A stretch of DNA of 64,000 nucleotides from assembly GCA_009746045.1 (NCBI GenBank), contig RPFO01000165.1:5435085-5499084 (forward strand). The letters run 5' to 3'. Numbering within the stretch: position 1 is the stretch's first letter; the number at the start of each line of letters is the position of its first letter. The DNA comes from Mesostigma viride. Taxonomy: Eukaryota > Streptophyta > Mesostigmatophyceae > Mesostigmatales > Mesostigmataceae. The notes beneath the pieces are model-generated. The model did no database searches. It had not been told where the DNA came from and worked only from the letters and a program-made list of their open reading frames with translations. Positions 1-12,082 of the stretch are shown piece by piece. Position numbers and translations under genes: made by a program.

Positions 1-13
1 GGCAAAAAGGCAA

Positions 14-67
14 TCGGGGGTATACTATTATCCTGGGCTATCGGGGGTATACTATTATCCTGGGCTA
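14..67. repeat. 27-bp direct duplication
   Basis: Two copies of a 27-base unit starting CGGGGGTATAC and ending GGGCTAT stand side by side. The first bases of the unit recur at about 123. No coding content. Confidence 0.8.
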
Positions 68-122
68 TCTGAGGACTTATGCTCATGTGACGCAGTCACG
101 TGTCTATTAATTAATTAATTAA
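66..122 (+). mobile_element. 3' stub of a LINE (family A)
   Basis: These 57 bases match, with one or two changes, the last part of the LINE ending at 2098 (GAGGACTTATGCTCA..., then CACGTGAC-GCA-GTCACGTG, then TTAA repeats). It is therefore a severely 5'-truncated copy of that family. The 8-bp stem with a 3-base loop just before the TTAA tail is visible directly. Confidence 0.7.
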
Positions 123-2098
123 TCGGGGGTATACGCGAATATTTTTTTGCGCGAAAATATGCCGAGCTATGGCTGCCGAGAACGCTCATACTTTCGACTC
201 AGGCAATGAAATTTAGTCGGATTTGTTGCATTCGACTCGTCTTTTGAAGATGAACATGCTGGTATAAATTCCTGCCACTATCGCCCCCGATTTAGTACGT
301 TCTCGACCTCGGCCTGCCCAGCAGATATCGCTATTTTCGACTCGATATGGCGGCATTCCCCTCGTGAATAGCACGCCTGCAACCCCCGCCACAGCATCCG
401 TCATATTCCCCGTAGCTTTGTTCTTATCGTGTCGATTTCATCACGACTCTTGTTGAACTCTTGCATCGTTTGTTGGTCAAAGACTATGACCGAGAAAAAA
501 ACAAAGGTTCCCCTGACGACCCCGCCAACTACAGAGGAGTCTGCATCCAGAGCGCCGCACTTAAGTTGTTCATGCGCATGATCCTCAACCGCCTTCGTTC
601 TGCTCTCGACTGTCACCTTGGGGAAAGTCAAATGGGCTTCCGTCCTGGGCGCAACACCGTCATGGCCATCTTCGTCGCGCGTCGCCTCTTCGAGGAAATC
701 GCTCTCCTGCAACCTGGTGAGTTTCCCGCCATCCTGATCTTCGTCGACTTCATCAAGGCTTTTGATTCTGTCCTCTGGGACGCTCTATGGGCTGTACTTG
801 CTCGCACTCGCGTCCCCACTCCCCTGATTACCGTCATCCGCACGCTGTATGAGGGGTCGACCACTTCGGTGCGCACTCAACACGGCATTACCCCGCCATG
901 CCCACTGCAGACCGGCGTCTGGCAGGGTTGCGTCCTGTCGCCGTACCTGTTTATTATTGTAGTGGATTATGTTATGCGCCAGGCACGTGCTCGCTTTGCT
1001 AGCATTGCAGGCCGTGCCCCTGGCCTAGCGATCACGAACGAGCTTGGGGAAGGGGGACCGACTAACAAGCAGAATTTACTAGCTGACCTCATTTATGCCG
1101 ATGACATCACGCTCATCGAGAAGCCGGAGTCTGCCCAACTTTGGCTGGACTGCCTGGCGCTCGAGGCTCGGGCGGTTGGTCTAGAAATCAGCCCCAAAAC
1201 GGAGGCCCTGGCCCTCGGCATGGCAGGGCCCCCACCCACACTCCGCCTCTTAGACGATGCCGAGGTCAACTACCCTCCTTCAGGCCGCTTCAAGCTGCTC
1301 GGCAGTTGGCTTCCCGACTGCGAGGAGGACATGACGACACGGATCGGCATGGCGTGAGCGCACCTCCATGACCACCGCCGCTGGTGGAGCAACCCCGCCC
1401 TACCCCGGATCGTCAAGCGTGACCTCTTCAAGGTCGTCATTCTGACGATCCTGACCCGGCTACGGCGCCGAGACGTGGACACTGATGCAGGAGCTGGAGC
1501 AACGACTCGACGGCGCCGTCACCAAGATGCTGCGCAAGGCCCTTAACATCCCCTTTGGTTTGCACATTAGTAATGAGGATTTGTACGCTGATTTGCCCTA
1601 TGTTTCCCACATTATTAGGCACAGGCGCCTGGGCCTAGCCGGGCACCTGGCCCGCACAGATCAGGTAGATACATCAGATAGACTAGCTGGCACCAAGCCC
1701 GCCCAGCCTGGGCGATATGTCCTCACCTGGCGTGCCCCCGGCCGCGCGCGGCAGGGCCGCCACCCGTGGACTTTTTGTGATAGACTCGGCATGGACATGT
1801 GCTACACTAGACGTGACGGGCTCACCCCCGGGCAGCCTCCTGGTTTGTCTGTAATATGGAGGCAGATGGTGCGCAAGGATAGACATCTGGCAAGTAGTGA
1901 TGAAGGAGACCACCCCCAAGCCTGTGGGGGCTCCGCGTGTGACCAAGTATGGCATTCATAGCGATTCGGGCCGCGGTGCCCACACCCCTGTAACTAGGAC
2001 CTAGATAGCTTATACCATCCATTCCATCCCATGTTCCCCTCCCACTGAGGACTTATGCTCACGTGACGCAGTCACGTGTCTATTAATTAATTAATTAA
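123..2098 (+). mobile_element. LINE family A, internally deleted, (TTAA)n tail
   Basis: Bases of about 150-300 resemble the 5' leaders of the ORF1 elements at 19.93-20.06 kb and 24.52-24.34 kb (a shared CGNNCATGCTGRTATAA-like block). They are joined directly to reverse-transcriptase sequence from about 440, so ORF1 and the endonuclease are missing. The element ends with the CACGTGAC/GTCACGTG hairpin and (TTAA)n. The 5' limit is approximate. Confidence 0.65.
443..1961 (+). pseudogene. Reverse transcriptase of a non-LTR retrotransposon (broken)
   Basis: The reading frame carries the LINE reverse-transcriptase blocks: NYRGV and GFRPGRNT, then VDFIKAFDSV (motif A), GVWQGCVLSPYLF (motif B) and LIYADDITL (motif C), so the three catalytic aspartates are present. 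The frame closes at about 1355 and coding similarity continues in another frame at 1485-1961 (the EDLY...RRLGLAGHLARTDQVDTS block that follows the RT in the other copies at 24.7 and 46.9 kb). No endonuclease precedes it. It would have copied element RNA at a nicked target. The frameshift and missing 5' half make it a dead copy. Confidence 0.85.
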
Positions 2099-2739
2099 TG
2101 ACCGAGACATTATGCTCCGTCAAGTCCGGTGTTTTTTGCAACGTCACCCACATCTGTTCGGTGCTGCCCCTTGGCACAAGCTCTACAAACAGGTCGCCTG
2201 GACCGGCTGGATCGCGTAGTATCTCCGCACATCTGAACCCTGTGATGCCAGATCTCCCTTGCGGCCGTTCCGAGCTTGGCACTGGATTCGTTGTCCACAT
2301 CGTCGCGTCGCTGCAGCAACACGATGTTTTCTGGCATGCATACGCGGGCTTTTCCCGCCGCACATTTGAAAGTGCTGTCCTCCGGATTTTTGCCTTTGCA
2401 CCGTGTGCAGTTCTTGGACGTTTGGAATCATGGCATGGCTAACGTAATGACTGACTAGCTAGACCTTTTCAACTTGGTTTTCCATTTGCGGGTATTTCCT
2501 CGTAAATGGTGGGAGAGCGATCGCAGCAATGGTGCTCACCACTAGACACTCCCGGGCAGTAACTAGGCTCGAAACACACGCCCTGGTCAAGCAAGCTGTT
2601 TCCGGCCCCACCGTCTAGGTCATCTAGTCGCTCTACACGTAAGCCAGCCATAATTTCAATGCACAAGGCTACACATTTCCATCACCATTCATATTCATCA
2701 TCCTGAACGACTCGAACACGCGCACAAGATAACGGCAGG
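2099..2739. other. No gene recognised; flank of ORF1 element
   Basis: The last part (from about 2640) may be the leader of the ORF1-like sequence that resumes at 4318, because the target-site duplication of the 2753-4304 insertion joins them. Nothing else is recognisable. Confidence 0.4.
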
Positions 2740-2752
2740 CTCGAGCTACCAT

Positions 2753-4304
2753 TAATTAATTAATTAATTAATTAAACTCGTGCTCCCGTTGGGGAGTCAC
2801 GGAGCACCGAAGTGCTTTTAATCCCTGTGTGTGCACTACAGGAGAAAGGGCAGAGACCCCCAGTCTCCTTCATGCCAAAGGCAATTGCCCCAGCTGCATT
2901 CGGGCACGCTAGCTAAACGGACACGCTAACGATCCGGCAGTCTGTGGGTGCAATAAGACCCATGTGAGCATATCATAGCAAGGAGCGTGGGCAAGTAGTC
3001 TGAACATAGCCAGGGCGTAGCATGGCTGTACTAGGACTAGGCTAAGGCTATGGCTGGTTACAAGTGTACCGGCGTGCGTTGGCGGCACGTGACTAGGTGT
3101 GTAATGTGTTGGCACAGCTAGGCAACATTCTAGGCATGGCTGCCTTAGCGGCAGTGACGCCAATGGTTACAAGCTAGGGCTATTGATATTCTAGCCCGCT
3201 GGGGGCGTCCACATCTCAGTGGTTGATCATCAGGTCCCCGCCCCTCCAGTACACCTTGGGCTTCTGGGGGTCCTGCTTATGGCGGAGGTATTCCGGCCAC
3301 AGGTCGCGTCGCTGCTGTTGCTGAGCGGGGGTGAGGTCGTCATCCAGCGTCCAGGTGAGGTCGTGCAACCGCTTGCGACGAGAGAGGAACCGCTGCTTAT
3401 CCTCAGGGGAGGGGAAGGTGAGTAGGACTGGTGGGGGAGCCGCCTTGTCCCGTGAGTGGGGAAGGCGGTGGCACCCACGCAGTTCTACCTCACCTACCAG
3501 GCCCATGAGGGTAAGAAGCTGGTTCTTGAGCTCGTCAGCAAGAGAGGTTGACGTCTCACCTGGCTTCGGCTGGGGGAAGCGACGTAGCACCACTCGGCAC
3601 TCGCGGCGAGCGCGGTCGGTGACCTCCCGTTGCTGGGCCTGGCGGTGGTCCTCCAGCTCCTGGAGCTTTGTAGCGATGGCGTCGGTGGTGGAGGCGGTCG
3701 CTGACCGCAGCAGGTCCGCGTAGGAGAGCGGCGGGAGGTCGCCAGCATCCTGCCGGGGTGGCTGGGATGCAATGGTGGCCGTCTGCTCCGCTATCTTGGG
3801 GACCTGTGTGGCCAGGGCCTCGGTGTGGGCGGTGATGGCCTCAAGCTTCTTCCTGAGGAGCACGCCACACTTGCCCTCCACCTGGTTAAGGCGAGAGACA
3901 AGTGCAGCATGCGTTTCCGAAGCCTGCGCCGCGGTGTGTAGCGCCGTGAACTGGGGTTGTAGCTTGTGGACGACCTTGGTTTCCACGTTGGAGACCCGGG
4001 CTTCCACCGTGTTGAGCGTGGTGTTCAGCGATGTCAGCTTCTCGGCCAGCGGCCAGGTCACGTGCTCCTCCAGCACTGCGCGGATGTCATCCTTGCAGAG
4101 GGAGGGAGCCGATGGGGCAGCCGGCTGTGCGAGGCTGGCGTTGATCGCTCGGGTGATGTCGCCGACGCAGCGCTGGTAGTGGCTGGTCAAGATAAACAGG
4201 CGTTGGCTTGGTTCGTCAAACTGGTAGAGCCAGGACGTGTCCCGGTAGTCGATAGCCGCCCCCCCCTTCATGGTCACGAAGAGCTTCCGTTCCTGTACGA
4301 GGAA
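2753..4304 (-). mobile_element. ORF1-only LINE-like element (copy B), with 13-bp TSD
   Basis: Read on the minus strand, the element starts inside an ORF1 and ends with GTGCTCC...GGAGCAC followed by (TTAA)n at 2753. The 13-bp sequence CTCGAGCTACCAT is present at 2740-2752 and again at 4305-4317, a clear target-site duplication that fixes both ends. It is 5'-truncated. There is no reverse transcriptase between ORF1 and the tail. It interrupts another ORF1-like element. Confidence 0.85.
3216..4277 (-). pseudogene. LINE ORF1 protein (L1 ORF1p-like), 5'-truncated
   Basis: The translated frame (about 350 aa) has a Leu/Thr-rich, coiled-coil-like middle (about residues 70-165, with NTTLNTVEARVSNVETK) and an RRM/C-terminal-domain-like end with the features of L1 ORF1 proteins: a basic hydrophobic strand (ECRVVLRRF), a block of the type 'ahRlP', a 'PVLLTF...dk..fL..R' block, and DDDLTPAQQQQRR. 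It is expected to coat element RNA as a trimeric chaperone. The N-terminus is lost at the insertion point. Near-identical copies lie at 5.7-6.9 kb (inverted) and 23-24.3 kb. Confidence 0.75.
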
Positions 4305-4361
4305 CTCGAGCTACCATGGTCCGGATTCTCTCGATTTCTGGCCTGCGCTGGTTGTCTCCTT

Positions 4362-5496
4362 GATGGAGGTTACAACGACACCTGCCGCCCTGGAACCCCG
4401 CTCGCTGAACGACATTCTTGACGCAGCCAGCCCTGTCGCCGACATCGCTCCCGCCGCTCACAAGAAGCTGCGTACCACGGAAGCCCGCACTTCCATGGAC
4501 GCCGAGGCTAACCCACCGCCTTCACCGTCTGATTTAACCAAATATACAAGCCTCGGCACCCGCCTGCAACCGGCCGACTTTGAGGCATTTTTCGCCATGC
4601 CGGTCGCCGACGTGCTGAAAATCCTCAAATTTCGATACGACGCCGACGACATCATCCGCCACCCCATGCAAGACCGGCGCGGCTGTGCCTGACGGCCCCG
4701 CTGAGTGGCTGAAATGGGAGGATGACCAGCTCCGCACAGCATGCCTCCTAACCTGCTGCCCAGAGCTTTGTAACCCGCTGGCGACCATCGCGGCCACATC
4801 CGACGCCGCGGCCGACACCGACACCCCCGCCAGCGCAGCCGACCCCGCTGGGCTGCTGGCCTGCTGCGTGGCATGCAGCAGGCCCTCACCTCTGTGCAAG
4901 GTGAGCTCAAGTCAATGGCTGCCGCCTCTGCTGCAATTCAAGCCACCTTGCTGGAATTAAAGGCGGCCATGGCCCCCCCCCCCGGCCCCCAAGCGGGTCA
5001 CGTTCACGGACGTGGCGGGTAAGAATTTGGATGCCATAGTCGCCAAGGCGGCCAAGACGGCAGCAACTGCAGTTGTGTCACAAAATGTGGCTCAGCTCAG
5101 ACAATGCAATATCATCCTCAAGAACTTTGAGGTGGGCAAGCATGACACCGCACAAGCGCTTACCGAGGCCTTGCGGGGTCCTGCGTTCCTGGGGGTGCTG
5201 CACCTGTGCCACCACGTGACCATTCGCCTGCCAGGCCCAGCTGGCCTGGTTCTGGTCACCATGGCCACCGTGAACGACCAGAAACTTTCTCGGCGGGTCA
5301 TGGGAGCCCGTCGCCTGCTCAACAGCACCCTCATCAGCATGGACGAAGACTACACCCCGGCACAGCTGGCGGCGAGGAGCAAGTGCTGGAATCACGAGCA
5401 AGTGCTGGTGGCACGCGCCGGGTACGTAACTTTAGGGAGGAAAGCGTGTGCAGCTGCGCCTGTTGCCGGATGGCCGTTTTGGTGCCGGCTTACCTG
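4362..5496 (+). pseudogene. Second, divergent LINE ORF1 (element X), frameshifted
   Basis: Three frames must be joined. 4362-4692 gives an N-terminal region like that of the other ORF1s (a proline-rich leader, then 'L.ADFEAFFAMPV'). 4685-4960 is a Ser/Ala-rich linker. 5012-5496 carries the C-terminal RNA-binding part (NIILKNFEVG, a histidine-rich 'CHHVTIRLPGPAG' block, DEDYTPAQLAARSKCW). It is clearly a different family from the copies on both sides. Its 5' leader is split off by insertion B. No reverse transcriptase follows. Confidence 0.6.
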
Positions 5497-5697
5497 AATG
5501 GTGTCCGTGTAGACACCGACAACGTAGAGTCTCGTGTAGAGTCTGGTAACAAACGTGCAGCCCCTGGTTGTTCCAAGTAGGTAGACAACCCTACTCGTCG
5601 GCTCGCGGCTAACAGGCTTCGGGGACAGCCTCTAAACAGTCCCCCGTTCCACTCCCATGCCTCGACCTAGCAGTTGGGTGAAAGACATGGTGGTGCC

Positions 5698-7295
5698 CTA
5701 CCAGATTTCGAAAGCTTTTCTTTCACCCACTGGCTGGAACTGACCAAAGACGAATGCGCCGAAATAGTGCGTTTCTTATCACAGGAACGCAAGCTCCATG
5801 GGGCCGTAGGGCCCATCCCCGCCGACGACCTGGAGAGGTTCCTTGCCATGCCAGAGCTCAACCACCGCATCGCCATCATGTGCAGCTACTTCCAGCTACC
5901 TATGAGCAGAATTGTCGCCAGGATCCGCACCCCAGCCCAGCCTGCGCGGCCGACAGCCACATCGGCTTCCTCCCTCTGCAAGGATGACATCCGCGCAGTG
6001 CTGGAGGAGCACGTGACCTGGCCGTTGGCCGAGAAGCTGACCTCGCTGAACACGACGCTCAACACTGCGGTGGAAGCCCGGGTCCGCCAACGTGGAAACC
6101 AAGGTCGTCCACAAGCTACAACCCCAGTTCACGGCGCTACACACCGCGGCGCAGGCCTCGGAAACGCATGCTGCACTTGTCTCTCGCCTTAACCAGGTGG
6201 AGGGCAAGTGTGGCGTGCTCCTGAAGAAGCTTGAGGCCATCACCGCCCACACCGAGGCCCTGGCCACACAGGTCCCCAAGATAGCGGAGCAGACGGCCAC
6301 CATTGCATCCCAGCCACCCCGGCAGGATGCTGGCGACCTCCAGTCCCGCCGCTCTCCTACGCGGACCTGCTGCGGTCAGCGACCGCCTCCACCACCGACG
6401 CCATCGCTACAAAGCTCCAGGAGTTGGAGGACCACCCGCCAGGCCCAGCAACGGGAGGTCACCGACCGCGCTCGCCGCGAGTGCCGAGTGGTGCTACGTC
6501 GCTTCCCCCAGAAGCCAGGTGAGACGTCAACCTCCCTTGCTGACGAGCTCAAGAACCAGCTTCTTACCCTCATGGGCCTGGTAGGTGAGGTAGAACTGCG
6601 TGGGTGCCACCGCCTTCCCCACTCACGGGACAAGGCGGCTCCCCCACCAGTCCTACTCACCTTCCCCTCCCCTGAGGATAAGCAGCGGTTCCTCTCTCGT
6701 CGCAAGCGGTTGCACGACCTCACCTGGACGCTGGATGACGACCTCACCCCCGCTCAGCAACAGCAGCGACGCGACCTGTGGCCGGAATACCTCCGCCATA
6801 AGCAGGACCCCAGAAGCCCAAGGTGTACTGGAGGGGCGGGGACCTGATGATCAACCACAAGATGTGGACGCCCCCAGCGGGCTAGAATAGCAATAGCCCT
6901 AGCTCGTAACCATAAGGCAGCCATGCCTAGAATGTTGCCTAGCTGTGCCAACACATTACACACCTAGTCACGTGCCGCCAACGCACGGTACACAACCAGC
7001 CATAGCCTTAGCCTAGTCCTAGTACAGCCATGCTACGCCCTGGCTATGTTCAGATTACTTGCCCACGCTCCTTGCTATGATATGCTCACATGGGTCTTAT
7101 TGCACCCACAGTTTGCCGGATCGTTAGCCTGTCCTTTTAGCTAGCCGCGCCCGATTGCAGCTGTGGCATGCCTTTGGCATGAAGGAGACTGGGGGTCTCT
7201 GCCCTTTCTCCTGTAGTGCACACACAGGGATTAAAAGCACTTCGGTGCTCCGTGACTCCCCAACGGGAGCACGAGTTTAATTAATTAATTAATTA
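5698..7295 (+). mobile_element. ORF1-only LINE-like element (copy C), with 11-bp TSD
   Basis: ATGGTGGTGCC occurs at 5687-5697 and at 7296-7306, flanking the element. It starts inside ORF1 and ends with the same 3' region as copies B and D, including the CTCCC-CAAC-GGGAG hairpin and (TTAA)n. Copies B and C are independent insertions in opposite orientation, which produces a 1.3-kb inverted repeat. Confidence 0.85.
5704..6889 (+). pseudogene. LINE ORF1 protein (copy C), frameshifted
   Basis: Same protein as in 3216-4277, with more of the N-terminal domain (LPDFESFSFTHWLELT..., 'FLSQERKLHGAVGPIP'). Single-base indels near 6070, 6350 and 6500 break it into three frames (5704-6060, 6092-6350 and later). 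The C-terminal RNA-binding block and DDDLTPAQQQQRR are intact. Non-functional as it stands. Confidence 0.75.
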
Positions 7296-7306
7296 ATGGT
7301 GGTGCC

Positions 7307-7610
7307 GGTATTTCGGGCTACAACTTCATCTGTCAACTGTCAGATTCTTAAAACCCAATTAACGCATGCTAGATTACCTACGCCTCGGCGTTGTGCAATC
7401 AGCCCCGCCCCCGAATACCCCGAGCAAGCGGCAGGCTCGCATCCTACGCTTGCAGGACAAAATCAATGCGATGAAAAGCAATATTCCCTCCGTTTCCATC
7501 CCCTCCGTTCCATCCCCACCCCCACCTCCCGCTGCATCCACCCCATCATGCCCATCACCCGTCACATCATTCCCAAAAGCCATTTTTATGCCCTGAAAAT
7601 TATTCTAGGA
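7307..7610. other. No gene recognised
   Basis: A short open stretch rich in proline codons (7366-7596) has no similarity I recognise. It sits between the element ending at 7295 and the satellite. Confidence 0.3.
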
Positions 7611-8157
7611 TAGGCTAATGATTAGTTTGGCCTCAAATTTGGCACCAAGGTGCCTAATCAGATATCTTATGGTGGCATGTGGTCAAAGAATTTTTTGGGA
7701 GTCGGCAGCATGGTAACATGGTGACATTTGCTAGCATAAGAATACCGAATTTTCAGCACTTTCTGGCATGTATGCGTATATAATGACATCAAATGAACTC
7801 ATTTGGGCCTGGAACTTTGCACATGTTATAAACACATCCCATGCAGCATGCACACAAAGTTTCAGGCTGGTTGGATCACAAAATGGTGACAGATGCTAGC
7901 ATAAATACCACAAAAATGCAGTTTTTCAGGGTTTTCCAAGGGTTTCATCACACATATGCATATATAATGACACCAAATGAACTCAGTTGGGCGTGGAACT
8001 TTGCATATGTTCTAAATACATTCAATGCAGCATGCCCACAAAGTTTCAGGCTGGTTGGATGACAAATTGGTGACAGATGCTAGCATAAACACCACAAAAA
8101 TGCAGTTTTTCAGGGTTTTCCAAGGGTTTCATCACACATTTGCATATATAATGACAT

Positions 8158-9013
8158 GGCCCCCCCATTCGCCTTGGCTCCCAGCCACTACTCGGTGGCG
8201 CTCCGGCACCAGCTATTTGCCCCGCAGCCTCTTGTTCCGGCCGGGCGGCCTTGTGGTAGCTGTGGGCAGCCGCTGGATCCCACGGGGACTCACTACCTTG
8301 CCTGCATGGGGGGCCAACAGAATCAGAATTGGTATTTGTATTTGCACACTGTCCTCCTGACGGTGGTGCTCGCCATGATTCGGTCGGTTTTCCCCCACGC
8401 GAACATCCGGTCCGAGGATGCGGATGGCGCTGCCTTCTATTCCCCCAACCACCGGCCTGACATCGTGGTGCTGGACTTTGAGGGGGTGGCCGGCATCTGC
8501 TTATTGACGTTTCGGTGGCGCGGCCCTTGGCTCTTAGCCACGTGGCTGGGGCCTCCCTCACGGCAGGTTACACGGCGGACCGGGCGGAGCGGGCCAAGCT
8601 CCTGGCCTACGGCGACGTCGGGCACCATCGTGTGGTGCCCTTTGTCCTGGAGGAGTTTGGGGCCATGGGGCCCCTGACCTCCGCCTTCTTCATGAGGAGT
8701 GTTGCCGGCTCCGGGAGGACCGGCTGGACCTGGAGGGCCAGCGGGCCCCATGGTCGGCGCGGACCTGGACGTCATATTGGCGTCAGCGCTTGTCGGTGGC
8801 GCTGACTCGGGCCATGGCTGACATCATGCTCCGCCGTACGCGGGCTGATTTTGCGGTGCAGCAGGGCTATTAGGTTCCTCCCGTTAGGCGTTTCCATTGG
8901 TCTTATCGTAGTATAGAGCTTTGACATGGCTCTGTATATAGGTTTATAGCTGGGCGTTTGCTTTGGTTTGAGTGATTTCACTCTGCTGTAAGTAATTATA
9001 TTTTTAATTAAAG
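8158..9013 (+). mobile_element. 5'-truncated LINE with CCHC finger and restriction-like endonuclease, in satellite
   Basis: The 13-bp TATATAATGACAT is duplicated at 8145-8157 and 9014-9026, so the insertion limits are exact (856 bp). The inserted sequence encodes the C-terminus of a retrotransposon protein and ends in an AT-rich 3' untranslated region without a (TTAA)n tail. It is thus a different family from the other elements of the window. Confidence 0.85.
8160..8872 (+). pseudogene. C-terminal zinc knuckle and RLE-like endonuclease of a LINE protein
   Basis: The order seen is CGSCGQPLDPTGTHYLAC (a C-x2-C-x9-H-x3-C knuckle) and then HRPDIVVLDFEG. After a one-base shift near 8500 come a DVSVARPL block, an ERAKLLAYGD block (Lys and Tyr) and the end at a TAG at 8870-8872. 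A knuckle followed by RPD...D.....K..Y is the layout of the restriction-like endonuclease at the C-terminus of R2-type, often site-specific, LINEs. The RT is missing through 5' truncation. The assignment to the RLE fold rests on these motifs only. Confidence 0.6.
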
Positions 9014-9206
9014 TATATAATGACATCAAATGAACTCAGTTGGACCTGGGACTTGGCACATGTTCTAAACACATCCCATGCAGCCTGCCCACAAAGCTTC
9101 AGGCTGGTTGGATGACAAACTGGTGACAAATGCTAGCATAAATACCACAAAAATGCAGTTTTTCATGGTTTTTCAAGGGTTTCATCACACATGTGCATAT
9201 ATAAGG

Positions 9207-9652
9207 TACGGCAGGTTACACGGCGGACCGGGCGGAGCGGGCCAAGCTCCTGGCCTACGGCGACGTCGGGCACCATCGTGTGGTGCCCTTTGTCCTGGAG
9301 GAGTTTGGGGCCATGGGGCCCCTGACCTCCGCCTTCTTCAAGGAGTGTTGCCGGCTCCGGGAGGACCGGCTGGACCTGGAGGGCCAGCGGGCCCCATGGT
9401 CGGCGCGGACCTGGACGTCATATTGGCGTCAGCGCTTGTCGGTGGCGCTGACTCGGGCCATGGCTGACATCATGCTCCGCCGTACGCGGGCTGATTTTGC
9501 GGTGCAGCAGGGCTATTAGGTTCCTCCCGTTAGGCGTTTCCATTGGTCTTATCGTAGTATAGAGCTTTGACATGGCTCTGTATATAGGTTTATAGCTGGG
9601 CATTTGCTTTGGTTTGAGTGATTTCACTCTGCTGTAAGTAATCATATTTTTA
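9207..9652 (+). mobile_element. Second, shorter copy of the satellite-inserted LINE
   Basis: The 446 inserted bases are nearly identical to 8.56-9.01 kb and carry the final endonuclease segment and the same 3' end. ATATATAAGG is present at 9197-9206 and 9653-9662. The position within the 184-bp monomer is the same, within one base, as for the 8158-9013 insertion. Confidence 0.85.
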
Positions 9653-9983
9653 ATATATAAGGACATCAAATGAACTCAGTTGGACCTGGAACTTGGCATA
9701 TGTTCGAAACACATCCCATGAAGCCTGCCCACAAAGCTTCAGGCTGGTTGGATAACCAATTGGTGACAGATGCTAGCATAAATACCACAGAAAAAGCAGC
9801 TTTCTATTGTTCTTCCAAGGGTTTCATGGCAATCATTCCACCTTGGTGTACAGAAGGTTCCAAACAACACATCATTACATTATGCATCATATTTACAATG
9901 CAGGAAGGCATACTTGGGGGCACATGCCTATAGTACAATGCATTAATAACACAGCTCTAGCCAGCTAGCTAGCTATATAGTGG

Positions 9984-10245
9984 CTAATGCCACCGGCCCG
10001 GGGGCACGTTCTCTCGGCCCTGCTGCATCCTTTTCCTTTTCTTCTTCTCTGCATCTGACAGGGGCCTGCCCCCCATCTTCTCATCCACCAGCCTGGTGAG
10101 CACCCTGACGTTGGTGACTTGCGTCAGCTACCCTACCCCCATGGCACGCTTGGCCTTACGCTTGGTGAAGGTGGAGGGGTGGGTGCGACAGTTGGTCTGG
10201 GTTTTCATCACCCCCTTCCTCCAGTGCATGCGTGTGCTCCAACGC
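9984..10245 (-). CDS. Terminal exon of unrecognised gene P1 (possibly broken)
   Basis: On the minus strand the acceptor TTCTCTGCTTAG precedes 10245. One base completes a split codon, and the frame then reads basic sequence ([33 protein letters not shown]) to a TAG at 9984-9986. An in-frame TAG at 10128-10130 interrupts it after 38 codons, yet the sequence beyond still looks coding. The exon aligns in order and phase with the terminal exon at 14099-14327 (shared MH..RK, a Lys-rich stretch, MGV, LTQ, VR.L, S D.E). I cannot name the protein. The stop could mean a pseudogene, a shorter protein or an unrecognised intron. Confidence 0.5.
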
Positions 10246-11663
<1,418 letters not shown>

Positions 11664-11830
11664 GGGGTATGAACTATGAAACGGGCGGTAAGAAAGGAAG
11701 AAGGAGCCGCCTCCCCAACATGCCGCCCGGCAAAGGCAGCGATGGGCCGTCCAGGAGGGAAACAACTGCGCTTTGCCTTGTACGCCGGGGTGCGCAGGCG
11801 ACGTGCGGGCACTGTCGCGCGTAAATTTGC
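11664..11830 (-). CDS. Internal exon of gene P1
   Basis: The predicted exon begins after GGGCGGGCAG (11831 side), in phase 0, and ends at CC|GTGAGT (phase 2), matching the one-base start of the exon at 10245. The translation contains [18 protein letters not shown] and RFIVHTP. No family is recognised. Support is splice consensus and phase agreement only. Confidence 0.4.
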
Positions 11831-11917
11831 CTGCCCGCCCCAGTCCTTCTCGGAACGCCTCCCCAAAGCATGCCGTCATGGTAAGAGCTCTTTTCGCCCG
11901 TCGCCGGAAGCTTAAAC

Positions 11918-12082
11918 CACAAGAATACGCCGGTTAATGACCAGAAAATGGGGGTTGTCGACGTTATAAACCAGTAGCTGTGGTTTTTCCCGCACCCCGA
12001 GCACACTCCGGACGGGGCCAGCAAGCCCCGCCCGCAGGATAAACACCGGGCGATGTTGCTGCGCCCAAGGGAAGTCATATAG
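11918..12082 (-). CDS. Internal exon of gene P1
   Basis: A good acceptor (TACGTCTTTTCTTGCAG) precedes 12082 and a donor TTGTG|GTTTAAG follows 11918. The 55 codons are in phase 0 at both ends and read like a folded domain: LYDFPWAQQHRPVFILRAG, then VRSVLGV and VYNVDNPHFLVINRRIL. I do not recognise the family. Upstream exons of P1 were not found between 12.1 and 14 kb. Confidence 0.5.

Larger units (their letters stand above)
7611..9940. repeat. 184-bp satellite, about five monomers, with two LINE insertions
   Basis: The landmark TAATGACA..AAATGAACTCA recurs at 7781 and 7965 and its start at 8149, a period of 184. Further monomers follow the insertions at 9027 and 9660. Each monomer contains a GATGCTAGCATAAA block and an AAGGGTTTCATCACACA block. 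The first monomer (7611-7780) and the last (from 9780) are diverged. It is AT-rich and non-coding, unlike the surrounding GC-rich elements. Confidence 0.85.
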
